From Nitriliruptoraceae bacterium (GTDB taxonomy: Bacteria; Actinomycetota; Nitriliruptoria; Nitriliruptorales; Nitriliruptoraceae), in contig SKNK01000033.1 in NCBI GenBank assembly GCA_007120565.1, positions 1 through 5,513 of the forward strand: a stretch of 5,513 bases of DNA, written 5' to 3'. This document shows positions 1 to 5,513 of the stretch, one piece after another. The position numbers and the translations under genes were made by a program. Position 1 is the stretch's first letter; every line of letters begins with the position of its first letter. The notes beneath the pieces were generated by a model. That model was not told the DNA's origin. It made no database searches and was given only the letters and a program-made list of their open reading frames with translations.

Positions 1-962
1 AGCAAGCCCTCCGGGAGCTCCTTCAGACGCTCGTACCGGTGGCGACGGTTGGCCGGGAACCGGTACGGGGCAGGGTCGTCGAGCGGCCGTCCGGAGCGGA
101 TCGCCTCGTGGATATCCGGGATCGGTAGCTCTTCGGCGAGGCGGACGAAGCCCTCATCATCGGTCGGGGCCCGCTCGCCGGCCATCGCGAACAGGGTGAC
201 GATCCAGGTGTCGTCCTCCACATGGGTCATCGCCGCGCCCCGTGGCCCGTCGAAGGTCGGTCCGACCAGCACGTGGTGGTCACCGCCCAACACCCCCTCG
301 GGAAGCTCGTAGCGCCGAGTGGCGTAGTGCACCTGAACGTCGAGCTCAGCGACCTCGGTGCGTTCGTAGCCCAGCTCCGATAGCCACTCCGGCACGGGCG
401 ACCGGCGACCGGAGCAGTCGACCACCAGGTCGGTACGCACTACCTCGACGTCATCCCCCTCGGAGGAGGCCAGTTGGATCCCATCGACGCGGCCGCCGTC
501 ACCGCTGACGGCCAGCCCGGCGATCCGCTCCCCATCGCGTACGTCGATCGCGGGGGCGTCGCGCACCCGTCGTCGGACGTGGGACTCGAGGAACGGGCGG
601 CTGCAGAACAGGGTCTGATGGCCGGTGCGAGTGGGAGCCAGCCGATAGCCGTTCAGGCACATCCGGATGCGGCCGACATCACCCGACTTCGCACCGTCGG
701 CGCACAGTTCGTCCTCGAGCCCCGGGAACAACTCCTCCAGGGCGCGGATGCCCGAGGGCAGGAGTAGGTGCAGGTGTCGGTCCTGCGGTACCCCTCGACG
801 TGGCTCCGCACCGACCGGCAACCGATCACGATCGACCACCGTGACCCGCTCGAACCCGGCGGTCAGCGCCTTCGCGACAACCAGACCGGCCATGCCCGCG
901 CCGATGACGAGGGCATGGCCGGTACCCGGTGCGGCAGACGACCCTCGACGTGCTGCAGACAT
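1..962 (-). CDS. FAD-dependent oxidoreductase (epoxidase/monooxygenase-like), 3' end cut by window edge
   Basis: This gene encodes the first 320 residues of a flavoprotein of the p-hydroxybenzoate hydroxylase fold. Such enzymes use FAD, and usually NAD(P)H and O2, to hydroxylate or epoxidise small molecules or lipids in the cytoplasm. Seen directly: the dinucleotide-binding motif GAGMAG at residues 21-26, after the strand HALVI, and an acidic residue (D44) ending the second strand. There is also a GVPQDRHLH segment near residue 60 and a DLVVDCSGRRSP motif at 178-189. The visible end, RHRYERLKELPEGLL, is what in this family directly precedes the second FAD motif (GDA...P), which would lie just beyond the edge. 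From memory, the RRYER and SGR.S.PEWL features resemble the actinobacterial subgroup annotated as FAD-dependent oxidoreductase or polyether-epoxidase-like (LasC/MonCI type). The substrate is unknown. Start: ATG at 962, with an in-frame GTG just before it; no clear Shine-Dalgarno is seen. It lies 73 bp downstream of the cupin gene on the same strand, probably in one operon. Confidence 0.9.
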   Translation of the reverse strand, partial: MSAARRGSSAAPGTGHALVIGAGMAGLVVAKALTAGFERVTVVDRDRLPVGAEPRRGVPQDRHLHLLLPSGIRALEELFPGLEDELCADGAKSGDVGRIRMCLNGYRLAPTRTGHQTLFCSRPFLESHVRRRVRDAPAIDVRDGERIAGLAVSGDGGRVDGIQLASSEGDDVEVVRTDLVVDCSGRRSPVPEWLSELGYERTEVAELDVQVHYATRRYELPEGVLGGDHHVLVGPTFDGPRGAAMTHVEDDTWIVTLFAMAGERAPTDDEGFVRLAEELPIPDIHEAIRSGRPLDDPAPYRFPANRRHRYERLKELPEGL

Positions 963-1035
963 CACTCGTCCGTCCGTCGTTGGTGTGTCGGCCGTGTGCT
1001 GCGTGCCGTCCGCCCGTCGTCTGCCGGCCACGCGG
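963..1035. other. Short intergenic gap between cupin and FAD oxidoreductase genes
   Basis: This 73-bp gap separates two co-directional minus-strand genes. It is pyrimidine-rich on the plus strand and contains imperfect reiterations of CGTCCGTC-like units. On the minus strand GGCCG is followed about 35 bases later by CGGCC, which is too weak and too widely spaced to call a terminator. No T-tract and no convincing -10/-35 pair was found, so read-through from the cupin gene is the simplest interpretation. Confidence 0.45.
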
Positions 1036-1647
1036 TCAACGGTCGATCCCACACTGCTCGTCGAGTGCGGCACCCTCGGCCTCGTTCACTGGGAGCGTCA
1101 ACGGTCCATCCTCGGGCACACCGATGAAGGTGGCGATGACGACCGTCTCCTCGGTATCGCTGGGGTTGTAGGCCATGTGGATGTTGTCGCCACCGGGATC
1201 GACGAACGCCTCACCGACCTCGTAGGGGCGCTCGACGCAGTCGTCCGGGTAGATGTAGACGAACGCACCGTCCTCGTCGCCCTCGGCGACGGTCGCCAGG
1301 ACCGGTCCCGGGTGGGTGTGCCAGGGGAACGCTGCACCAGGTTGGATGGTGATCTCTACGACGGCGATGTTGCTCGCGTCACGCAGGTTGATCACCTCCG
1401 TCGAGCGACCGTCCGGCCTGTCGCGGATCTGGACCGCCACGTCGTCGGGGAACTCGTGGCGCTCGGTCAACGGCTCGGCCGCGATCGGGTCGGGTGCGGC
1501 CTCCGCTCCCGACGGGCCGGTGTTCACGGCGAGCAGGGCTCCGGCTGCCAGGACCAGGACCGCGGCCACGATGACCGTGCGGATGCCCCAGGTCGTGCGA
1601 GACGTCGTGTGCTTCGTCGCGCCTGCGGGTGTTCGTGCGGTGGTCAT
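1036..1647 (-). CDS. Membrane-anchored or secreted cupin-domain protein
   Basis: This is a 203-residue protein of unknown function with an extracytoplasmic single-domain cupin. After a basic, Thr-rich N-terminus, residues 22-41 form a hydrophobic segment (IRTVIVAAVLVLAAGALLAV) that could be a signal peptide or an uncleaved anchor; an Ala-rich stretch AEAAP at 48-52 is a possible cleavage area. The cupin fold covers about 85-180. Motif 1 is G104...H110-T-H112 but lacks the usual Glu a few residues later. Motif 2 is G145...P151-G-G...H157...N161, with one extra residue before the His. Three histidines could therefore bind a metal. C137 and C199 are the only cysteines and could pair outside the cell. 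Start: ATG at 1647 is preceded by GGGAGGA with a short spacer. A longer in-frame reading from GTG at 1734 would add 29 low-complexity residues and run through this ribosome site, so it is less likely. The gene lies 88 bp after the methyltransferase stop. Confidence 0.88.
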   Translation of the reverse strand: MTTARTPAGATKHTTSRTTWGIRTVIVAAVLVLAAGALLAVNTGPSGAEAAPDPIAAEPLTERHEFPDDVAVQIRDRPDGRSTEVINLRDASNIAVVEITIQPGAAFPWHTHPGPVLATVAEGDEDGAFVYIYPDDCVERPYEVGEAFVDPGGDNIHMAYNPSDTEETVVIATFIGVPEDGPLTLPVNEAEGAALDEQCGIDR

Positions 1648-1650
1648 GCT

Positions 1651-1657
1651 TCCTCCC
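1651..1657 (-). promoter_or_regulatory. Ribosome binding site of the cupin gene
   Basis: On the minus strand, GGGAGGA stands three bases before the ATG at 1647 (AGC spacer). It is the strongest Shine-Dalgarno match in the window. It decides this start over the upstream in-frame GTG at 1734. Confidence 0.75.
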
Positions 1658-1735
1658 TGTGTTGTTGCGTGCTTCCTCGTCGTTGCCGGTGTTGCCGGGC
1701 TCGTGGTGCCGGGCCGGGGTCGCCTCGCCTCCACC

Positions 1736-2794
1736 TCAGCCCTTCCGGCCCCACGTCAGCGCGTGGACCGGAGCCAGGTCCGCCGATCCGAGGTCGGCGA
1801 ACCCGTGCCGTTCAAGCAGGTCGTCGTAGACGTGCCGAGGCAGCAGCTGATCGTCGATCTGCGCCTCGAAGAACTGGATCGCCGACATGACCCGTCCGGG
1901 CACGCTGGCGAGCCCCTCGTCGGTGTCCGGGAAGGGGAAGTCGGAGATCACGAACCATCCGCCAGGCTTCAGTGCCCGGCGTACACGCGAGGTGACCTCG
2001 TCGATGTCGCGGCACTCGTGCATCGAGATGTTGTTGATGACCAGGTCGAACTCCTCATCGAGGTCGAGCTCCTCCAGCGGCGTGTGGACGAGCTCCACCC
2101 GGTCCCCGAGGCCCGCGTCGGCCACAGCCTTGGCTGCCCGGTCGAGCGAGGCACGATCGCCGTCGGCTCCGGTGACCGTGACGCTCGGGTACCTCTCGGC
2201 GAGCCGCACCACGCCGGCACCGGCGCCGCACGCCGTGTCCAGCACCCGGGCGGAGCCGCTCAGCAGATCCGCGAGCCCCGGCACCCGACCCAAGCCCTCG
2301 GGGATGAGCCGCACGTAGAAGGGCAACCCGGTCGCGGCGACGCCTCCGATGAACCCCGGACTGCACTGGTCCCACCAGATCCGTTCACCGGTCGCTAGCC
2401 GTTCACCGAACCCGTCGAAGATCTCCGGGTGCTCGAGGATGCGGACGACGGCGCCGACGTGGGCGGGGTGGTCCCCGGTCAACAGCAGGTCCTCGAGGTG
2501 GTCCGCCAGGTGGAGCCGGTCGTCGCCGCCGCCGTCCCGGAAGAGCAGGCCCGCACCGATAGCGGCCCGGCACCAGACCTCCGCGTAGAACGGGTCGATG
2601 TCGGCCTCGACGGCCAGCTCATCCGGTGTGAGCCCTGGTTGCGCGGCCGCGAACGCCTGGATCAGCCCGGCGCGTAGACCCAGCTGGATCGTGCGGGTTC
2701 CGACGTAGCCGGCGACCTGCCCCAGCAGCATGCCGGCCTGTTGCTTGACGTCTGGTCCGGCCTGCTTCGCCGTGGTATCCGTGACCATCGACAT
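1736..2794 (-). CDS. Class I SAM-dependent methyltransferase with N-terminal winged-helix domain
   Basis: This 352-residue cytoplasmic enzyme transfers a methyl group from S-adenosylmethionine to an unidentified acceptor. Residues about 20-110 form a helical, winged-helix-like dimerisation domain, seen as LGLRAGLIQAFA followed by TPDELAVEADIDPFYAEVW. This is the arrangement of small-molecule O-methyltransferases and of Rv2258c-type proteins. The Rossmann domain follows. Motif I is VLDTACGAGAG at 184-194, with Thr-Ala where DxGCGxG is more usual. An acidic residue, D211, lies after strand 2. The strand-4 region is DLVINNISMHE at 250-260, and the post-motif is LKPGGWFVISDF at 275-286. Length is normal for this two-domain family. 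Start: ATG at 2794 has GGAGGA four bases upstream; a second ATG two codons in has no better site. It is the first of three co-directional genes and is divergent from the SARP regulator, whose putative operator lies 61-81 bp upstream. Acceptor atom (O, N or C) cannot be told from sequence. Confidence 0.92.
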   Translation of the reverse strand: MSMVTDTTAKQAGPDVKQQAGMLLGQVAGYVGTRTIQLGLRAGLIQAFAAAQPGLTPDELAVEADIDPFYAEVWCRAAIGAGLLFRDGGGDDRLHLADHLEDLLLTGDHPAHVGAVVRILEHPEIFDGFGERLATGERIWWDQCSPGFIGGVAATGLPFYVRLIPEGLGRVPGLADLLSGSARVLDTACGAGAGVVRLAERYPSVTVTGADGDRASLDRAAKAVADAGLGDRVELVHTPLEELDLDEEFDLVINNISMHECRDIDEVTSRVRRALKPGGWFVISDFPFPDTDEGLASVPGRVMSAIQFFEAQIDDQLLPRHVYDDLLERHGFADLGSADLAPVHALTWGRKG

Positions 2795-2798
2795 GGCG

Positions 2799-2804
2799 TC
2801 CTCC
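2799..2804 (-). promoter_or_regulatory. Ribosome binding site of the methyltransferase gene
   Basis: On the minus strand GGAGGA lies four bases before the ATG at 2794. It supports that start and indicates a leadered transcript for the minus-strand genes, in contrast to the divergent regulator. Confidence 0.7.
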
Positions 2805-2854
2805 GATGTCCCCTAGGCGTGCCTCGTTGACGACGCAGCCACCCTGAGCGGTGC

Positions 2855-2886
2855 CGGTCAACGCTCGGTCAACGCCGGGTAGAGGC
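2855..2886 (+). repeat. Direct repeats with 11-bp period, candidate SARP operator
   Basis: The sequence CGGTCAACGC occurs at 2855-2864 and again, without mismatch, at 2866-2875, so the period is 11 bp. A third position in register (2877-2886, GGGTAGAGGC) matches at 6 of 10 bases. SARP-family activators (AfsR, ActII-ORF4) are known to bind heptameric direct repeats spaced about one helical turn (11 bp) apart and overlapping the -35 region; AfsR and PhoP units often carry a G(G/T)TCA core, and GGTCA is present here. Relative to the proposed regulator start at 2902 the exact repeats sit at about -47 to -27. Inference: this is the binding site of the adjacent regulator, possibly serving both divergent units. 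Confidence 0.6.
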
Positions 2887-2889
2887 TCG

Positions 2890-2895
2890 TACACT
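2890..2895 (+). promoter_or_regulatory. Putative -10 element (TACACT) of the regulator gene
   Basis: TACACT matches the actinobacterial TANNNT -10 pattern and is followed by six bases and then ATG at 2902. Counting the hexamer as -12 to -7 places +1 on the A of that ATG, a standard leaderless arrangement. No good TTGACA-like -35 box lies at 17-18 bp; the direct repeats occupy that place instead, as expected for an activator-dependent promoter. Confidence 0.55.
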
Positions 2896-2901
2896 CGATC
2901 G

Positions 2902-5513
2902 ATGAGGAGCCCGCGACTGGACACGAGGGGCGACGTGACGGCCCTCGACATCGGCGTACTCGGCGAGTTGACCGTCTCGAGGGACGGGCGGCCCCTTGCG
3001 GTCACCGGCCCGGGACGTCGGTCGCTGCTCGCGCTCCTGACGGCCAACGCCGGCCACGTCCTCACCGTCGAGCACATCGTCGATGAGCTGTGGGGCGATG
3101 CTCCACCGACGTCCGCGGTCAAGGTCGTGCAGACCCACATCTCTCAGCTTCGCCGCCTGCTCGAGCCCGGCCGAGACGGCGCGTGGCAGCTCATCGTGAC
3201 CCGCCCGTCGGGGTACTGCCTCGACGTCGAGGCAGAAGCCATCGATGCCAAGCGGTTCGAGGCCGTCGTCACCGCCACATCCCCGCTGCCCGTGGCCGAC
3301 GCCGTCGAGCCCTTGCGAGGGGCGTTGTCACTGTGGCGTGACCGTCCCTACGCCGGGATCGATCGTCCCTTCGCCAACGTCGAGGCAACCCGGCTCGAGC
3401 AGCTCCGGCTCACGGGCCTGTCCCGCTGCCTGGCAGGCGAGCTGGCCCTCGGCCGTCACCGCGAGGTGGAACCCGAGTTGCGGTCGCTCCTCGCCGAGCA
3501 TCCCTTCGACGAATCCGTAGCCGAGTTGCTCATGCTCGCGCTGTACCGCAGCGGGCAGCAGGGCGAGGCGCTCAACGTCCACGCCCAGCTGCGCCGCCAC
3601 CTCGCCGACGAGCTCGGCACCGACCCGGGTCCATCGATCGCTCGACTGCACGAGCGGATCATCCGCCACGATCCCACGCTCAACAGCGCGACGACGGCAG
3701 GCACGGACGGACGCAGCCAGGTCGAGATCGGTCTGAGCGGAGCTACCGGTCCCTCTGAGACCAGCGAGCGCCCGGACGAGACCCCCGGGAACCTGCCACC
3801 GCCCCGATCCAGCTTCATCGGGCGCTGGAGCGAGATAGCCGATGTCGCCGCGATGGTCGACGAACATCGACTCACCACCCTGGTCGGTGCCGGCGGTGCC
3901 GGCAAGACCCGCTTGGCACTGCAAGCTGCCTCGGACGCTGCCTCGAGGTTCGAGGGGGCATGGTTCGTCGCGCTCGGAACCCTCGACGACCCCGAGCACC
4001 TCGCCGGGCACTGCCTCAGCGAGCTCGGACTCGTCGATCAGATGGACCGCCATCCGGACGACACCCTCCGAGACTGGATCGGGGACCGGCGCCTGCTCCT
4101 GGTCATCGACAACTGCGAACACCTCGTCGACGCCGTGGCCCCGTTCGTCGAAGGGCTGGTCACGAGCTGCCCGGGGCTCCACGTGCTCGCGACGAGCCGC
4201 CAACCCCTGCGCTGCGCCGCCGAACAGCAGTGGCGGGTTCCCACGCTGACGGTTCCGGCGACACCCCATGCCGACGCCGTCGAGGCGAGCGAAGCCGGAT
4301 CACTCTTCGTCGACCGCGCCACCGACGCCCAGCCGGCGTTCGAGCTCGACGGATCGACCGCACCAGCCATCCACCGCATCTGCCGCCGTCTGGACGGCAT
4401 CCCCTTGGCCATCGAGCTCGCCGCGGTCCGCATGGCGTCGATGTCGGCTCCTGACCTCGCCGACGGCCTGGACGATCGGTTCCAGCTGCTGACGTCTGGC
4501 AGTCGCACCGCTCTGCCCCGGCATCGGACGCTGCTCGCAACGACCGATTGGAGCTTCGACCTCCTGTCACCGGCACAGCAGGTGTTGTTGTGCCGGCTGT
4601 CGACGTTCGTTGCGGACTTCGCCGTCGACGCCGCTGCGGAGGTCTGCGGATGGCCGCCGCTGGAGCGTCGGTCGGTACCGGGGTTGCTGGCGGACCTCGT
4701 CGATCACTCACTCGTCGAAGCTCACGAGGTCGATGGCCACACCCGATATCGGCTGCTCGAGACCGTCCGCGAGTACGGGCGCGAGCGGCTGAGCGGCGAC
4801 GCAGGAGAGGTTGCACACCGCTACGGCGCCTGGGTTGCCGACCTGGCCGAGACCGTCGGTGCCAACGCCCAGGTCGACACCCCGACCTGGTACGCGCGGC
4901 TCGATCAGGAGTTCCTCCACCTCCAGGGGGCCTTCGCCGCGGCTGTGCGGCGTCGCGACGCCGAGACCGCACTGCGTATCGCGTCGGGTTCGGGTTGGGC
5001 GCCGATCATCATCGGACGGTTCCATCGGTTGCGCGAGTGGCTCAATGAGGCGCTCGCCCTCGCGCGCGAGACCGAGGTCGCCGACCGTGCCATGGCGCAG
5101 GGTCTGATGATGGCTGGCGCCGTCGCCGGGATCGACCATCGTTTCGATGGCACCCTCGAGCTGCTGGCGGAAGCCAACGCCCGGTTCGGATCGGTCGGCA
5201 GCGTCGAGGGCATGCTGTGGACCAGCTACTGGCGCGCGGCGACCCTCGGCGAGATGGGGGCGTTGGACGACTCGCTCCCCGTGATCGAACACACCGTCGC
5301 CGAGGCAGCACGCCACGGCTTGGGGATCATCGAGGCGAACGCCCTAGCGGAGCAGACCGAGCTGATCGTGGCCGCGGCCCTCGCCCGCGGCGTCCCCGAC
5401 CCTGACGCCCTTGCCGAAGCGCGGACGGCGCTGCTACGTGCCCGGCGGTTGGTCGACGAGCACGGGATGCAGGAACTGTCAGCCCGGGTCGGGTTCAGCG
5501 ACGTGGTCCTGAC
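2902..5513 (+). CDS. Large SARP/AfsR-like transcriptional regulator (wHTH-BTAD-NB-ARC-like), 3' end cut by window edge
   Basis: This is a pathway-type transcriptional regulator, 870 codons visible and open at the right edge. Numbered from ATG 2902, residues 16-110 form an OmpR-type winged helix (VDELWGDAPPTSAVKVVQTH, then ISQLRRLLE and RPSGYCLDV) that binds DNA. Residues about 115-258 form the BTAD domain, ending in ELGTDPGPSIARLHERII. A Pro/Ser/Thr-rich linker (259-302) leads to the ATPase module: SSFIGRW at 303-309, Walker A GAGGAGKT at 329-336, Walker B LLLVIDN at 398-404, sensor TSR at 431-433, GIPLAIELA at 499-507, RHRTLLATTDWSFD at 540-553, and YRLLETVREYG near 616-626. The rest is helical, TPR-like. 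All ATP-binding residues are intact. No C-terminal LuxR-type HTH can be excluded, as the end is missing. Start: ATG 2902 fits a leaderless mRNA; GTG 2935, in frame with GAGGGG just upstream, would remove 11 residues before the conserved domain. Likely controls the divergent enzyme genes, by inference from position and operator-like repeats. Confidence 0.93.
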   Translation, partial: MRSPRLDTRGDVTALDIGVLGELTVSRDGRPLAVTGPGRRSLLALLTANAGHVLTVEHIVDELWGDAPPTSAVKVVQTHISQLRRLLEPGRDGAWQLIVTRPSGYCLDVEAEAIDAKRFEAVVTATSPLPVADAVEPLRGALSLWRDRPYAGIDRPFANVEATRLEQLRLTGLSRCLAGELALGRHREVEPELRSLLAEHPFDESVAELLMLALYRSGQQGEALNVHAQLRRHLADELGTDPGPSIARLHERIIRHDPTLNSATTAGTDGRSQVEIGLSGATGPSETSERPDETPGNLPPPRSSFIGRWSEIADVAAMVDEHRLTTLVGAGGAGKTRLALQAASDAASRFEGAWFVALGTLDDPEHLAGHCLSELGLVDQMDRHPDDTLRDWIGDRRLLLVIDNCEHLVDAVAPFVEGLVTSCPGLHVLATSRQPLRCAAEQQWRVPTLTVPATPHADAVEASEAGSLFVDRATDAQPAFELDGSTAPAIHRICRRLDGIPLAIELAAVRMASMSAPDLADGLDDRFQLLTSGSRTALPRHRTLLATTDWSFDLLSPAQQVLLCRLSTFVADFAVDAAAEVCGWPPLERRSVPGLLADLVDHSLVEAHEVDGHTRYRLLETVREYGRERLSGDAGEVAHRYGAWVADLAETVGANAQVDTPTWYARLDQEFLHLQGAFAAAVRRRDAETALRIASGSGWAPIIIGRFHRLREWLNEALALARETEVADRAMAQGLMMAGAVAGIDHRFDGTLELLAEANARFGSVGSVEGMLWTSYWRAATLGEMGALDDSLPVIEHTVAEAARHGLGIIEANALAEQTELIVAAALARGVPDPDALAEARTALLRARRLVDEHGMQELSARVGFSDVVL

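Larger units (their letters stand above)
2795..2901. promoter_or_regulatory. Divergent intergenic promoter region
   Basis: These 107 bp separate the methyltransferase (minus) from the regulator (plus) and must hold both 5' control regions. The plus-strand side shows the 11-bp repeats and a TACACT -10. For the minus strand, the same repeats read as two TTGACC boxes, but no TANNNT lies at a normal distance below either, so its promoter is not resolved and may depend on an activator. Confidence 0.6.

Noticed and set aside
963..1035. Possible terminator hairpin between cupin and FAD genes
   Set aside because: The only pairing found is five base pairs with a loop of about 35 bases and no T-tract.
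1648..1734. Upstream GTG start giving a 232-residue cupin protein
   Set aside because: The added 29 residues are low-complexity and would translate through the strong GGGAGGA site that serves the ATG at 1647.
667..1890. Long plus-strand open frame (407 codons) across the FAD and cupin genes
   Set aside because: It is antisense to two well-supported genes. Its translation is Arg/Ser/Pro-rich with low-complexity runs and no recognisable domain, which is typical of shadow frames in high-GC DNA.
1316..2398. Plus-strand open frame of 360 codons overlapping the cupin and methyltransferase genes
   Set aside because: It is antisense to clear motif-bearing genes and shows no domain, no ribosome site and no sensible start context.
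2827..2832. TTGACG as a plus-strand -35 box
   Set aside because: No TANNNT-like hexamer lies 16-19 bases downstream, and it is too far from the TACACT at 2890.
2935..2937. GTG as start of the regulator
   Set aside because: It has a GAGGGG four bases upstream and cannot be excluded, but the in-frame ATG at 2902 fits a leaderless promoter exactly, so it was preferred.
3328..4269. Minus-strand open frame of 313 codons inside the regulator gene
   Set aside because: It lies opposite the BTAD and ATPase domains, whose motifs are intact on the plus strand; its translation has no recognisable motif, so it is a shadow frame.

Overview
The window reads as chromosomal DNA from a high-GC actinobacterium. 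Base composition is strongly GC-rich, third codon positions are almost all G or C, the regulator is of a type found in Actinomycetota (SARP/AfsR-like), and one promoter looks leaderless. Genus cannot be fixed from the sequence. A deep-branching actinobacterial lineage is possible, but that is only a guess. No rRNA, tRNA, CRISPR array, insertion sequence or integrase is visible, and nothing suggests recent transfer.

Layout: three genes lie on the minus strand and read leftwards in the order methyltransferase (2794 to 1736), membrane-anchored or secreted cupin (1647 to 1036), FAD-dependent oxidoreductase (962 to beyond the left edge). The gaps between them are 88 and 73 bp, with no convincing terminator, so they may form one operon. 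On the plus strand, divergent from this set, a large SARP-type regulator starts at 2902 and runs off the right edge. It has a winged helix, a BTAD domain, an NB-ARC-like ATPase domain and a helical-repeat region. The two transcription units share a 107-bp intergenic region (2795-2901).

That region holds the most interesting signal. An exact 10-bp direct repeat recurs with an 11-bp period (2855-2864 and 2866-2875), with a decayed third copy in register. This is the geometry of SARP binding sites. Immediately downstream is a TACACT -10 box placed so that transcription would begin at the A of the regulator's ATG, which suggests a leaderless mRNA.

Taken together, the window looks like a regulator plus a small tailoring-enzyme cassette: a C/N/O-methyltransferase fold and an FAD epoxidase/hydroxylase-like enzyme, with an extracytoplasmic cupin between them. 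It could be the edge of a specialised-metabolism or lipid/quinone-modification locus. No polyketide synthase, NRPS, terpene or other scaffold gene is in view, so the pathway is not identified. Both end genes are cut only by the window edges; neither looks broken.
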